Shown piece by piece: positions 34,464 to 43,178 of a stretch of DNA of 64,000 nucleotides. A model generated the notes under the pieces. The model was not told the DNA's origin and ran no database searches. It saw nothing but the letters and a program-made list of their open reading frames with translations. The stretch is from assembly GCF_963667735.1 (NCBI RefSeq), contig NZ_OY763919.1, positions 558,001 to 622,000 on the forward strand, written 5' to 3'. Within the stretch, counting starts at the first letter, position 1, and each line of letters opens with the position of its first letter. This DNA comes from an uncultured Methanoregula sp. (GTDB taxonomy: Archaea > Halobacteriota > Methanomicrobia > Methanomicrobiales > Methanospirillaceae). The position numbers and the translations under genes were made by a program.

Positions 34464-35495
34464 TTATGGAATGAATACTTCGCCACCGACCCGGTCTACC
34501 CACTCGCGCTGTATCTTTCCCGTTAGAGTGAGGTCTGTTTTATCGAAAAGATCGAGTGCTGTTACTGGAGCGATTCCATGGGGAAGAACGGCAGGAAGCT
34601 CCCGGAAATCCCCCTGGTAGACCTCGATCGTCTGGTCCCCGCAGGCTTCGGCAATCTTGATAGGTTCTCGAATAACCGGGTGTTTCTGCATATCCGCAAG
34701 CTGCTCAAAAATCTTTACGCGTTTGATCTTCAGGTATTCGCGGTTCACTTCAAGGTTGTACGCTGACCAGAATGCTGAGGCATACCAGGCATCATTCATG
34801 ACAACATGGGCGACCCCAAGAGATGCAGCGGCAAGTCCCAGTGTCCCCACACCACAACAGGCATCCACAAAAAGTGGTGCAGGGGGATTCCCTACGTGCT
34901 GTTCCACAGAACGGATTTTCGGGTATCCCACCCGGGGAAACTCGATATGAATGAGTGACTGTTGCTTGTAGATCACCAGTGGGCCGGTCCTTAATGGAAA
35001 AATATCAGCGCGGACATCGCATCCGGCGAGCAATTCATATACGTGAGGCACGGAATTCAGGTCAGGACTGGCAATACCCGGGATAAAACTCCCGGTTCGG
35101 ACCACCCCCCGAAGTTCCGGTACCTCCTCCATGAGTTTTTCAGCGGTATTTCTGGATGCTTTCATGGTGAGCAGGACGAGGGATTTTGCCGGAAGGAACG
35201 GGGGACGATCCAGGGCATATCCGGGATGTATGAGAGGAGAACCCGCTGCAAGCAGGGGATCGGTGGGTTTGAGATCGCCCTCCCCGACCATAATCACATA
35301 TATGTGGGCAAAGACCTCGTCGATGAACCGTTTGCCGCAGGAACAGACGGAGGCATATTCAAGGGCCGGCAGGGGAGCACGTTTGTCCAGAACTCTGATC
35401 GTACATTCCGGGCATGGGTGAAAAAACAAAGGGAGTGCGGCAATGATTTCCTTTGCAGATTGCACGCAATCCATCCCGCATACCGGACATTTCAT
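34464..35495 (-). CDS. SAM-dependent methyltransferase with N-terminal Cys-rich ribbon
   Basis: The 343-residue protein starts with a zinc-ribbon-like part (CPVCGMDC, HPCPECT, SVCSCGKRF). An uncharacterised middle of about 170 residues follows, then a Rossmann methyltransferase domain with motif I FVDACCGVGTLGLAAA and acidic MNDAW. It resembles Trm5/RsmD-like RNA methyltransferases only in the SAM motif, and the target is unknown. The ATG at 35495 was chosen over 35525 because GGGAG lies 5 nt upstream. It is flanked by SRP RNA and two tRNA genes. Confidence 0.7.
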   Translation of the reverse strand: MKCPVCGMDCVQSAKEIIAALPLFFHPCPECTIRVLDKRAPLPALEYASVCSCGKRFIDEVFAHIYVIMVGEGDLKPTDPLLAAGSPLIHPGYALDRPPFLPAKSLVLLTMKASRNTAEKLMEEVPELRGVVRTGSFIPGIASPDLNSVPHVYELLAGCDVRADIFPLRTGPLVIYKQQSLIHIEFPRVGYPKIRSVEQHVGNPPAPLFVDACCGVGTLGLAAASLGVAHVVMNDAWYASAFWSAYNLEVNREYLKIKRVKIFEQLADMQKHPVIREPIKIAEACGDQTIEVYQGDFRELPAVLPHGIAPVTALDLFDKTDLTLTGKIQREWVDRVGGEVFIP

Positions 35496-35588
35496 GTTGC
35501 TCCCTATGAATGTGCAGGGATACAAAGGTTTTCAAACCAGTTTCATAAACGCAGGGGAGAGCAGGATAAAACTCAAAAAAAAAAGCAG

Positions 35589-35663
35589 TGGGCCCGAAGG
35601 GATTCGAACCCATGACCGCCCGGTTATGAGCCGGGCGCTCTAACCGGACTGAGCTACGGGCCC
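35589..35663 (-). tRNA. CAT-anticodon tRNA, probably tRNA-Ile2 (agmatidine) or elongator Met
   Basis: Minus strand: acceptor GGGCCCG/CGGGCCC with discriminator A, anticodon loop CTCATAA (CAT), and T arm with GGTTCGAATCC. The acceptor stem and the GGTCATG variable region equal those of the tRNA-Ile(GAT) at 24643. That favours tRNA-Ile2, whose C34 is modified by TiaS, over elongator tRNA-Met. Initiator features are absent. Confidence 0.88.
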
Positions 35664-35669
35664 CCAAAA

Positions 35670-35742
35670 CGCCCCCCACAGGGCTCGAACCTGTGACATT
35701 CGGATTAACAGTCCGACACTCTACCAACTGAGTTAGGGAGGC
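35670..35742 (-). tRNA. tRNA-Asn (anticodon GTT)
   Basis: Minus strand: acceptor GCCTCCC/GGGGGGC (one T-G pair), D arm AACTCAGTTGGTAGAG, anticodon loop CTGTTAA (GTT), and T arm ACAGG-TTCGAGC-CCTGT. The discriminator is G. It lies 6 nt upstream of the CAT-anticodon tRNA, so the pair is likely one transcript. Confidence 0.92.
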
Positions 35743-35839
35743 AATCCCAAAGCGTCAATGCGCCTTATTAGATTCTTTTTGAGTACTTTTAAAGGTAACT
35801 ATACAGGGGCGGATTTTCGGAATGGGGAGTACCTTCATG

Positions 35840-36133
35840 TCACCCTTTTCGACCGGGTTTCATGGTTTCAAGCAGGTTTATGAGTTCATCAAGGTCAGAA
35901 TCAAGGTGAGAAAATAATTCAATGGTGAGGGGGGTTCCGACGGCACCATCCTGGGATGCGCGGATATACCCGAGCTGCTCCAGCACGTGGAGCGAATAAC
36001 GAATCCGGTGGGAGGGGAGGTTCAGCAGCTCGGATAGTTTCATGATCCCGATGGGCTGGTGATCCATCACTGCGCGGGCTACTTCGATATGCCGGCTCAG
36101 GAGTTCAATCTCATCCTTCATCTTTTTCAGCAT
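35840..36133 (-). CDS. Small winged-helix DNA-binding protein
   Basis: The 97-residue protein has HIEVARAVMDHQPIGIMKLSEL, LNLPSHRIRYSLHVLEQLGYIR and a wing (GAVGTPLTIELF), typical of a PadR/Arc-type winged helix. A C-terminal helix (LDELINLLETMKPG) probably dimerises. No effector domain is present. It lies about 20 nt downstream of a small membrane-protein gene on the same strand, with which it may be co-transcribed. The target is unknown. Confidence 0.7.
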   Translation of the reverse strand: MLKKMKDEIELLSRHIEVARAVMDHQPIGIMKLSELLNLPSHRIRYSLHVLEQLGYIRASQDGAVGTPLTIELFSHLDSDLDELINLLETMKPGRKG

Positions 36134-36156
36134 AATAAATCAGGGTGCGTTCCGGA

Positions 36157-36414
36157 TCATTCCGATTTATTGACAGGGTTATTATCATCCGGTTGTTCAT
36201 GAAGCCATGCTTTTGTTTCATGATACTTTTTCCGGAAATCGATGGATAAGACCAGCGCGAGAGCGAGCATGATGACAATGGAAGGGATACGGAACTGAAC
36301 CGGGAAGAGAAACAGGGCAAGAACGGAGAGTGCAACAAGAAGGATGATGGCATTCAGCTGCACAGCGAGCCGGTAAAATTTCCATCGGAACTGATCTTTG
36401 GCTTTGGTGTCCAT
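36157..36414 (-). CDS. Small two-helix membrane protein
   Basis: The 85-residue protein starts MDTKAKDQFRWKFYRL and has two closely spaced hydrophobic helices (LNAIILLVALSVLALFLF and IPSIVIMLALALVLSI). A charged C-terminus rich in His, Glu, Asp and Asn follows. The frame is open upstream to 36498, but that extension overlaps the divergent peptidase gene. Function is unknown. It could be a small accessory of the winged-helix protein downstream. Confidence 0.55.
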   Translation of the reverse strand: MDTKAKDQFRWKFYRLAVQLNAIILLVALSVLALFLFPVQFRIPSIVIMLALALVLSIDFRKKYHETKAWLHEQPDDNNPVNKSE

Positions 36415-36476
36415 TACCCGATAAGTCAACCCCGGAATAAAAGTACTTGACGTTTCAATGCATATAGTCCGGACTG

Positions 36477-37604
36477 ATGGATCCCATTTCAGCAGCAATC
36501 AGGGAGCAGAAGGCCGATGCCTATGTCATGTACGCTTCATCAAGGGATGCCGATATGCGTTATATGACGCAGTTTACAACCAGTGATCCGTTTGTCTTTT
36601 TCAAAAAGCCCGGTGAAAAAGGTGCAATCATCATCTCCCAGATGGAGACCATACGCGCATCGCGTGAATCAACTGCCGCAATCATAACAAGGGCCGAGGC
36701 CGGGTTTCCCGAGATCATGAAGACAGAAAAAGACCCTCTCCGCGCAACCGCAAAGATGATCGCCGGAATGACAGGGAAGCGAATTCTCGTTCCCCCGCAG
36801 TTCCCCCACGGCCTGGCAACCGCACTTGGGGAATACTGTACGGTTATCGTTGATTCCGGAACCGTCCTGTCGATGAGATCAAGAAAAACCCGGGCCGAGA
36901 TTGTAACAATGAAACGTGTCCAGAAAATAACGGAATCCGCAATGGAGAAGGCAATCAGTCTGATCCGTAAATCATCCGTGAAGAAAGGTATACTCCACCA
37001 TAAAGGAACGCCCCTGACCTCGGAATATATCCGATTCGTCATGCACTGCCATCTTCTGGAACACGAATGCTGTGCGGTGGATACGATCGTATCCTGCGGA
37101 GAGGATACGGCACTCCCCCATATGACCGGCACCGGTGCCCTGAAAGCGGATGAACCCATTGTCATCGATCTTTTCCCGGTTGAAGAGAAGAGCGGCTATT
37201 ACGCAGACATGACGCGGACGGTAGTGAAGGGAGAGCCGTCGCAGGAAATAAGCGATATGTATGATGCCCTGCGGGAGGCAAAACAACGGGGCATATCCAG
37301 AATCCGGGCCGGGGTATCGGGATCCGAGGCTCACCAGACGGTTGTTGATTATTTCCGGGACTGCGGTTACGAAAGCGATACGAAGGGATTTACCCATAAT
37401 CTGGGTCACGGTGTCGGCCTGCAGGTCCACGAGATGCCAACGGTTGGTCCAGCAGGAAAAACGCTTGAGAAAGGAAACGTGATCACCATAGAACCCGGGC
37501 TGTATTATCCAGGGATCGGGGGCGTACGGCTGGAGGATATCGGTGCGGTCACGGCAAAAGGCTTTGATAAATTCACGAACTTTTCCGAGGATCTGGTTGT
37601 ATGA
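36477..37604 (+). CDS. M24-family peptidase (Xaa-Pro aminopeptidase-like)
   Basis: The 375-residue protein has an N-terminal creatinase-like domain and a C-terminal pita-bread metallopeptidase domain. Metal-ligand motifs are visible: VIDLFPVEEKSGYYADMTRT with the Asp pair, then FTHNLGHGVGLQVHEMP and VITIEPGLYYPGIGGVRLED. All five expected ligands appear present, so it is likely an active Xaa-Pro dipeptidase or aminopeptidase. It ends in a 4-bp ATGA overlap with the methionine aminopeptidase gene, giving a coupled peptidase pair. Confidence 0.88.
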   Translation: MDPISAAIREQKADAYVMYASSRDADMRYMTQFTTSDPFVFFKKPGEKGAIIISQMETIRASRESTAAIITRAEAGFPEIMKTEKDPLRATAKMIAGMTGKRILVPPQFPHGLATALGEYCTVIVDSGTVLSMRSRKTRAEIVTMKRVQKITESAMEKAISLIRKSSVKKGILHHKGTPLTSEYIRFVMHCHLLEHECCAVDTIVSCGEDTALPHMTGTGALKADEPIVIDLFPVEEKSGYYADMTRTVVKGEPSQEISDMYDALREAKQRGISRIRAGVSGSEAHQTVVDYFRDCGYESDTKGFTHNLGHGVGLQVHEMPTVGPAGKTLEKGNVITIEPGLYYPGIGGVRLEDIGAVTAKGFDKFTNFSEDLVV

Positions 37605-38476
37605 AGGACGAGGTTTTTGAAAAATACCGGGATGCGGGCAGCATTGCAGCGACAATTCTCCGGGAGGGAGCGCAGGAGATACGAGTCGGAGTTTCCTATC
37701 TGGATCTCGTCGAATCTATCGAGTCGAGGGTCCGCAAGGAGGGCGCAGAGCTGGCTTTTCCCCTCAATGTCTCGTTAAACGAGGATGCCGCGCATGACAC
37801 CGCATCCTACGGTGACGAGAGAATATTCGCCCAGGGGGATGTAGTGAAACTGGATCTCGGCGTCCAGATTGACGGATACATTGCAGACACCGCAACAACC
37901 GTGGATCTGGGGCGCAATTCCCTTCTTCTCCAGGCCTCCGAACAGGCGCTGGAAGCTGCAATAAAAACTATCAGACCCGGCGTAACCGCCGGGGATCTGG
38001 GGGCCGCGATCCAGAAGGAGATCGAAGGAAGAGGATATCGCCCCATCTCCAACCTGACCGGCCACGGGCTGGACCGGTATGTTCTCCACCGGTCTCCCAC
38101 GATTCCCAACGTGGATATCGGGGGAGGAGTTGTTCTTGAAGAGGGCATGGTATTTGCCATCGAGCCGTTCGCAACCACCGGCAGCGGTCATGTGGGAGAG
38201 AAGACCAAGATGGAGATCTATTCACAGATCTCGAAAAAGCCGGTGCGCATCCCTTCGGCACGCATTGTTATGGAGAAGATCAAGGACCGGAACGGGCTTC
38301 CGTTTGCCCGCAGGTGGATGGGGGAGAAGAAACTCGACATCACCTTCCCCTCGCTGGTCAGGTCGCAGATCCTTCACGGGTACCCGGTGCTTGCTGACAT
38401 ACCCGGCTCCCTTGTCTCCCAGCACGAACACACGGTAATCGTTACCAGCGACGGCTGCATCGTTACCACCCGGTGA
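37601..38476 (+). CDS. map: Methionine aminopeptidase, type II
   Basis: MAP removes N-terminal Met from nascent proteins. The 291-residue archaeal type II protein has AFPLNVSLNEDAAHDTASYGD, the first ligands in VVKLDLGVQIDGYIADTATTVDLG, LTGHGLDRYVLH, MVFAIEPFAT and the C-terminal QHEHTVIV Glu/His site. It shows the lid-domain insertion expected for type II. Translation is coupled to the M24 gene upstream, and the AAA+ gene follows after 44 nt. Confidence 0.93.
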   Translation: MKDEVFEKYRDAGSIAATILREGAQEIRVGVSYLDLVESIESRVRKEGAELAFPLNVSLNEDAAHDTASYGDERIFAQGDVVKLDLGVQIDGYIADTATTVDLGRNSLLLQASEQALEAAIKTIRPGVTAGDLGAAIQKEIEGRGYRPISNLTGHGLDRYVLHRSPTIPNVDIGGGVVLEEGMVFAIEPFATTGSGHVGEKTKMEIYSQISKKPVRIPSARIVMEKIKDRNGLPFARRWMGEKKLDITFPSLVRSQILHGYPVLADIPGSLVSQHEHTVIVTSDGCIVTTR

Positions 38477-38520
38477 GATAGCCTTATGCATTCCGGGAAA
38501 GAATAATTGAGGTTACAGCC

Positions 38521-39795
38521 ATGTCTGGTGATTCTGAAATACTGCGAATAATGGAAGTCGTTCTGACCGCTGAAATAGTCAACCAGAACCCAGAACTTGA
38601 TATCAATGACCTGACGCCCGCATGCCGCGAGATCTTTGGCGTCACTACAGGATCCGATGTCAAGCGACCGGTCTACGTCAGTGACGGCCTGATCAAACGC
38701 TCCCTGGCAATTGCGGACGCCCATCAGAAACTTGCCGCAAATCCGTTCATTGCTTACGAAGAATTCGGGCAGCGGCTCAAGATAACTGCCCTTGAGCCGG
38801 CCGCGCAGTGGTTCCTGAAACAGGGAGGTACATCCCTTATCGCGATCAATCCGGCGCTCGCATTTTATTTCGAAAAACTGGACAACACGGGCATTTCCTA
38901 CAAGGAAGTCCGGATTGCAAATCCGCCATTCGAAGATACCAAGGCTCACCTGGATGCCCGGCTCTCAAAACTTGTCGGTGAAGACGAGAAACTGAGGGGC
39001 GCCCTTGATCTTGTCATCATCAACGCACCTGAAGAGGTTGAACAACACATCGGGGATCTGGTCTGCACAGCGGAACAGCTGGCAATCATCGCGAAGATCC
39101 AGCACGCCCTCACCCATCGCGAATTCCTGCTTCAGCACCGGATCTATGAGATTGGAAAACTCCTCTTCGTGGGTCCCCCGGGCACCGGTAAAACATCCCT
39201 TGCCCTTGCCATGTCGCGGACCATGCATATGCCGGTCCTCGAAGTGCGCCTTTCCATGATCACCTCCCAGTATCTCGGGGAAACTTCCAAGAATATCGAT
39301 CGTATCTTCGAACTGGCAAAGAAACTCTCCCCCGCGATCCTCTTTATCGATGAATTTGATTTCGTTGCCAAGAGCAGGACTGCCGACGATCACGGAGCTA
39401 TGAAGCGGGCAGTCAACTCGCTTTTAAAAAATATCGATAAGATAAACCTCATCAAGAACGGGGTGCTCCTGATCGGTGCAACCAACCACCCGCAGCTGCT
39501 GGATGAAGCTGCATGGCGCCGGTTCGATGAAGTTGTCGAATTCTCACTTCCCGATGAGGAGATGCGGAAAAACATTCTAAAAAAGGTCACTTCCTCGCTC
39601 AACTGCCAGCTGGATTACCAGGAGCTGGCATCGAAAACAGAAGGTTTCTCAGGTTCGGATCTCCGTATGATGATCAAGGAGGCTATCCTGTCCGCACTCA
39701 TGGACCAGCGCAAGACAATCATCCGCGATGATATCGAGAAGGGTATCTCCATGGTACGGACCCGGGAAGCCATCCGCCACCTCAACTGGTTGTAA
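38521..39795 (+). CDS. AAA+ ATPase, Cdc48/proteasome-ATPase-like single-domain
   Basis: The 424-residue protein has a roughly 195-residue N-terminal domain I do not recognise, followed by one AAA module. Walker A is GPPGTGKT (218-225), Walker B is ILFIDEFD (273-280), and sensor 1 and arginine-finger regions are in LLIGATNHPQLLDEAAWRRFDEVV. A C-terminal lid carries the family GFSGSDLRMMIKEA. It may unfold or remodel protein complexes. It lacks the coiled coil of PAN. It is 1 nt from the MBL-fold gene, and its place after two aminopeptidase genes suggests protein turnover, which is an inference. Confidence 0.85.
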   Translation: MSGDSEILRIMEVVLTAEIVNQNPELDINDLTPACREIFGVTTGSDVKRPVYVSDGLIKRSLAIADAHQKLAANPFIAYEEFGQRLKITALEPAAQWFLKQGGTSLIAINPALAFYFEKLDNTGISYKEVRIANPPFEDTKAHLDARLSKLVGEDEKLRGALDLVIINAPEEVEQHIGDLVCTAEQLAIIAKIQHALTHREFLLQHRIYEIGKLLFVGPPGTGKTSLALAMSRTMHMPVLEVRLSMITSQYLGETSKNIDRIFELAKKLSPAILFIDEFDFVAKSRTADDHGAMKRAVNSLLKNIDKINLIKNGVLLIGATNHPQLLDEAAWRRFDEVVEFSLPDEEMRKNILKKVTSSLNCQLDYQELASKTEGFSGSDLRMMIKEAILSALMDQRKTIIRDDIEKGISMVRTREAIRHLNWL

Positions 39796-39796
39796 T

Positions 39797-40519
39797 ATGA
39801 AAATAACCCTTCTTGGTACAGGGGATGCGATAGGGACACCCCGGGTCGGGTGCGACTGCCCCCAGTGTACCCGCGCAAAAGCAGAAGGGCTTACACGACT
39901 GAGGACGTCCCTCCTCATAGAAAATGAGGGAAAGCACCTCCTCATCGACTCCTCACCGGATCTCCGTTTCCAGCTCCTCCGCACGGGTTCGCCGCATATC
40001 GATGCCGTGATCTGGACGCACGGGCACTACGATCATTTCATCGGTTTTGGGGAGTTCTACCGGGTCCAGAATATCCCCCCGGTCTTCGCTGCGCCCCAGG
40101 TCCTGAACTATTGTGCAGAAACATTCCGGTTTCTTTCGTTTGAAAAAGGCGCGATTCAGCCATACGAGCCGTTCGAGATCTTCGGGATAACGGTCACCCT
40201 CTTCGTGGTCAAGCATCCCCCCGCGTTCACCTGCGGGATACTTCTCGAAACGGGGGAATCCCGGGTTGCGTTCACATCCGACACCAACATCGATATTCCC
40301 AAAAAAAGTCTGGATCTCCTGCAGAATCTCGATATGTTATTTCTGGACGCAATCGTACCATCAAGCATCAAGATCCAGAAACACATGAACTATCTTGAGG
40401 CCTGCACTCTTGCACAACGATTATCGCCGAAAGATTTCCGCTGTGTCCATATGAGTCATTTTCTTCCCTGGGATCTCCCCCATATTGGAAAAGATGGGGA
40501 ATCCTTTGAATTCACTTGA
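39797..40519 (+). CDS. MBL-fold phosphodiesterase, PhnP-like
   Basis: The 240-residue protein starts MKITLLGTGDAIGTPRVGCDCPQCTRAK, where the CxCxxC group matches the extra zinc site of PhnP-type enzymes. The main active-site motif THGHYDHFIGFGEF (HxHxDH form with THGHYDH) follows, then the later Asp (FTSDTNIDI) and C-terminal VHMSHF. A cyclic-phosphate or RNA phosphodiesterase is expected. The start at 39797 is set by the conserved N-terminus and the 1-nt gap to the AAA+ gene, and a longer upstream frame is rejected. Confidence 0.85.
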   Translation: MKITLLGTGDAIGTPRVGCDCPQCTRAKAEGLTRLRTSLLIENEGKHLLIDSSPDLRFQLLRTGSPHIDAVIWTHGHYDHFIGFGEFYRVQNIPPVFAAPQVLNYCAETFRFLSFEKGAIQPYEPFEIFGITVTLFVVKHPPAFTCGILLETGESRVAFTSDTNIDIPKKSLDLLQNLDMLFLDAIVPSSIKIQKHMNYLEACTLAQRLSPKDFRCVHMSHFLPWDLPHIGKDGESFEFT

Positions 40520-40611
40520 AAAACAGGTGACTATCCGGGCCTTGTCGCAACTGCGCAGGTGCCCAACCTTACCCATACCTTAATAGTTTTCAGGTTCCCA
40601 AACATAGGTGC

Positions 40612-40881
40612 ATGATTGTAAAGGTACTCGAACTCGAGAAAGACAAGGCACGGCTCATCATCCAGGGACAGGGCCACACGTTCATGAATACCCTTGTCGA
40701 AGAGCTCCTGAGTGATCCGGATGTGGATGTTGCGAGGTATATGATAGAATTCCAGTTCTCGGATCCCGAACTTCTTATCACTACAAAAGGAAAGAAGAAT
40801 CCCCTCCCGATCATCAAGAAGGCCTGCAAGCGGATCAGCGGCCACTGTGATGAACTCATCAAAGGGCTCAAGAAGAACTGA
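40612..40881 (+). CDS. rpo11: RNA polymerase subunit Rpo11 (RpoL)
   Basis: Rpo11 pairs with Rpo3 in assembly of archaeal RNA polymerase. The 89 residues match the family: MIVKVLELEKDKARLIIQGQ, the conserved GHTFMNTLVEELLSDPDVDVARY and a C-terminal dimer helix. It is separated from the MBL gene by 90 nt that carry a CCTTAATAG TATA-like element about 30-40 nt before the ATG, so it probably has its own promoter. Confidence 0.93.
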   Translation: MIVKVLELEKDKARLIIQGQGHTFMNTLVEELLSDPDVDVARYMIEFQFSDPELLITTKGKKNPLPIIKKACKRISGHCDELIKGLKKN

Positions 40882-41026
40882 TCCAGAGATACTATACTTT
40901 TTTCAAGATATCGTACCGCATCAGCGGTATCTATCCATCATTATAACCGGATATGCGCATCTGCATGCATCAGTGAGAAATAAAAAAATAGGATAACGAT
41001 CTGAACCGTTTTCGAATGAAAAAGGA

Positions 41027-41647
41027 TTATTCTTCGGTAGCCCGCTCGGTGAAAACGATAGAACCGGATATACGGGAGATCTTGATTTTGACTTTCTGAC
41101 CCGGCTTCGCATTGCCCACATACATGATGTAGCGGCCCATCTTGACGACCCCGTCGCCACGTTTTGAGATCGACTGGATCTCGACATCCATAACCATCCC
41201 CTCTTCAAGGTTCTCAGAGACGGGTTCGGTCCTTGCTTTCCTCTTCCGCACCGGGCGGTGACTTCCGCAGGCATCGCACCGGAGGATCATGACCCGGTCA
41301 TCCTTGACAAGACGCGTATCGGGCTTGCCGCACTCAGAGCAGATGACATAATCCTCAACGTAACTCTTGATAATCGCCTTGATTAACGATATCTCGAATT
41401 TTCCATTGAAAATCGCCCGGTTCCCGTCAATTTTCCCGCTCGTCCCCAGTTCACCGAGGAGGAATTTCATCAGGTGATCCGGGTCACGGCGGACTTTTCC
41501 CACAATATCGGTAAAATTCTCAAGAACCGTGGTCTTACCCTCAACGTATGCCTTGGCCTCAGGAACTACAAACCGTTCAGAGGATTCGGTTTTTTCCGTG
41601 ATATTGGAATATGCCTGTTTGAGGAGTTTCTCATACGGGTCCGTCAT
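41027..41647 (-). CDS. eif2b: Translation initiation factor aIF2 beta with TRAM domain
   Basis: aIF2 beta is part of the heterotrimer that delivers initiator tRNA. The 206-residue protein has the N-terminal helix for gamma-subunit contact, the core ([23 protein letters not shown]), a zinc ribbon (CSECGKPD...CDACG) and a C-terminal TRAM domain ([29 protein letters not shown]). The TRAM addition is known from some methanogens and may add RNA contact. The start at 41647 is chosen from the family N-terminus. The open frame to 41842 is not supported. Confidence 0.93.
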   Translation of the reverse strand: MTDPYEKLLKQAYSNITEKTESSERFVVPEAKAYVEGKTTVLENFTDIVGKVRRDPDHLMKFLLGELGTSGKIDGNRAIFNGKFEISLIKAIIKSYVEDYVICSECGKPDTRLVKDDRVMILRCDACGSHRPVRKRKARTEPVSENLEEGMVMDVEIQSISKRGDGVVKMGRYIMYVGNAKPGQKVKIKISRISGSIVFTERATEE

Positions 41648-41914
41648 AATAGTATAGTATAACGGCGCCTGCCGACAAAAAGGCTTTCCCCGGAAAGAGA
41701 TCTCACATAACCTCCATGTATGACCGTCCGTATCAAATAGGGTTTCAGAGACGAGACTGGGGACCTTATGGGGAGGGACAACGAAACGTGTGGATATGTG
41801 GGGGATATGTTGCCCGACAACACGGGATGTCTGATCAAACATATCTTCATCAAAACAATGATGAAACGCAAATGAGATGATCGGGCATCCCCTTTTTGTT
41901 CATGATTCCAAGAC
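41648..41914. other. Intergenic region upstream of aIF2 beta
   Basis: No gene is supported. A TATA-like TTATACTATA on the minus strand lies immediately before the aIF2 beta ATG, closer than usual. An open frame continues upstream of aIF2 beta without coding character. Bases to 41914 run into the left flank of repeat copy B. Confidence 0.35.
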
Positions 41915-42391
41915 GCATTTTCAAGGCAAACCCTGTTTAAAAAATATTACTCTGTAGAAATCATTTCAACCTACAAAACGCTCCCGAGTTTGCGTAACAT
42001 TTATCATAGGGGGTCAGACGGGTACATCCTGTGCCAGCAAACGGTATAATGCGGGCAAGCGCCGTCGGAAATTTTCTCCGGGATGGGTTGGTTACAAGCC
42101 ACAATGTATCTTTGTACCCACACGACCCCCCAACAGCCCCTCCCATTTCTAAGCCGGATTCGTGTAGTTTTACGAGGTTATTGGAGAGATTATTCCGGAT
42201 TTTCCGCTGAGGGGGGTCGCATGGGTACAAAATTGTGCGAGGGGAGAGATGCTTATCAAAAAAGGTTTTCTCCAGAGCAAAAATTTTCAATCGCGATCAG
42301 GGTGTGTTGGTAAACCAACTGTTTGTACGTTAATTATCCTACGATCGGATACTTATCTCACAGTAAGCTCATTTCTCCGGCGTGAAGGTTC
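41915..42391. repeat. Dispersed intergenic repeat, copy B (pairs with 1885-2367)
   Basis: Left flank (AAGGCAAACCCTG followed by an A run) and right flank (TCGCGATCA, then TTATCTCACAGTAA, then GTGAAG) match copy A in direct orientation. The central 330 bp match copy A as reverse complement at about 80% by eye, with only small indels. No recognisable protein is encoded. The copy lies between aIF2 beta and a flavodoxin gene. Bases 42392-42581 beyond it are A/T-rich and show no feature. Confidence 0.8.
41949..42278 (-). other. Core segment of repeat B, inverted relative to copy A
   Basis: The core is bounded by ACTCTGTAGAAA at 41949-41960 and TTTCTCCAGAGC at 42267-42278, which are imperfect inverted repeats of each other (10 of 12). 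The boundary variants (TGTAG left, TCCAG right) are the same as in copy A although the interior is reversed. It contains the paired GTACCCACACGACCCCCC (starting near 42115) and its near-complement GGGGGGTCGCATGGGTAC (near 42211), which form a long potential hairpin. Confidence 0.7.
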
Positions 42392-42581
42392 AGTCCATTG
42401 GACCAAGGTCCATTTGAAAAAAAAACGCAGGGGACAAGAGGGCGATTGAAATTTTTGCGGAGATCGATTGCGAATTTTTTGTTGTAAACATAGATGGAAA
42501 TTCTGTTCCACAATTTTCCAGAAATGAAGCCTATAGGCCCCTCACCAGATTACATGAATCCCTGCCGGACAGGGTAAAAAA

Positions 42582-43067
42582 TTATGCAGGATTTGCCGTT
42601 TTGATCAGGATTGAGACCAGATCTTTTGTCTTCTTTTCGTTCTCAATATCTTTGTCGGATATATTGGCATTCCCAACGCATTTCATTCCCCGTGCCTCGA
42701 TCCATTTCTGAAAGACTTCCGCAGTCTCTCCGGGACGGCCACCGTGCGTGCAGAACGCGGTCGCCTTCTTTCCCTCGCACCCCTTCAGGGCATCGATGGC
42801 AGCATGAATGGCCGGTGTCGGCTTGAACGCCCAGACGGGGGAGCCGAATACCAGCTGATCAAAACCGGAAACGTCGATGGATGAGGGTTCGATCGGGGTT
42901 TTCTCTTCTCCCCGCGCCATCTTGCACCAGACAAGGAACCGGGTCAGTCGGTTATAGGAAGCTTTGTCGGTAATATCGATAAGCTTCCCGTCGCATACCG
43001 ATGCCAGGTGCTGTGCAACGTGACGGGTATTGCCGGTTTCACTGTGGTAAATGATGCAGATTTTCAT
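42582..43067 (-). CDS. Flavodoxin-like protein
   Basis: The 161-residue protein has the FMN phosphate-binding loop YHSETGNTRHVAQ (SxTGNT type) at the N-terminus. A GSPVWAFKPTPAIHAAID loop and FCTHGGRPGETAEVFQKWIE near the C-terminus complete the flavodoxin fold. It probably carries electrons in the cytoplasm or is an FMN-dependent oxidoreductase. Partners are not evident. It is a single-gene unit 110 nt upstream of the end of ilvC. Confidence 0.88.
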   Translation of the reverse strand: MKICIIYHSETGNTRHVAQHLASVCDGKLIDITDKASYNRLTRFLVWCKMARGEEKTPIEPSSIDVSGFDQLVFGSPVWAFKPTPAIHAAIDALKGCEGKKATAFCTHGGRPGETAEVFQKWIEARGMKCVGNANISDKDIENEKKTKDLVSILIKTANPA

Positions 43068-43178
43068 TAAGATAGTATGGGATATGCCAAATAAAAAAGA
43101 TGGTAACCGGAATGATCAGCATCTCAAAAAAAGAGCGGACTCACAGGATTTTTGGAAAAAATATTGGAGATTCAGGGT

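Noticed and set aside
35589..35663. Initiator tRNA-Met
   Set aside because: It lacks the A-start acceptor and the GGG/CCC anticodon-stem pairs of archaeal initiators. The acceptor stem equals that of tRNA-Ile.
41648..41842. N-terminal extension of aIF2 beta to 41842
   Set aside because: The family N-terminus corresponds to the ATG at 41647, and the upstream frame has no protein-like composition.
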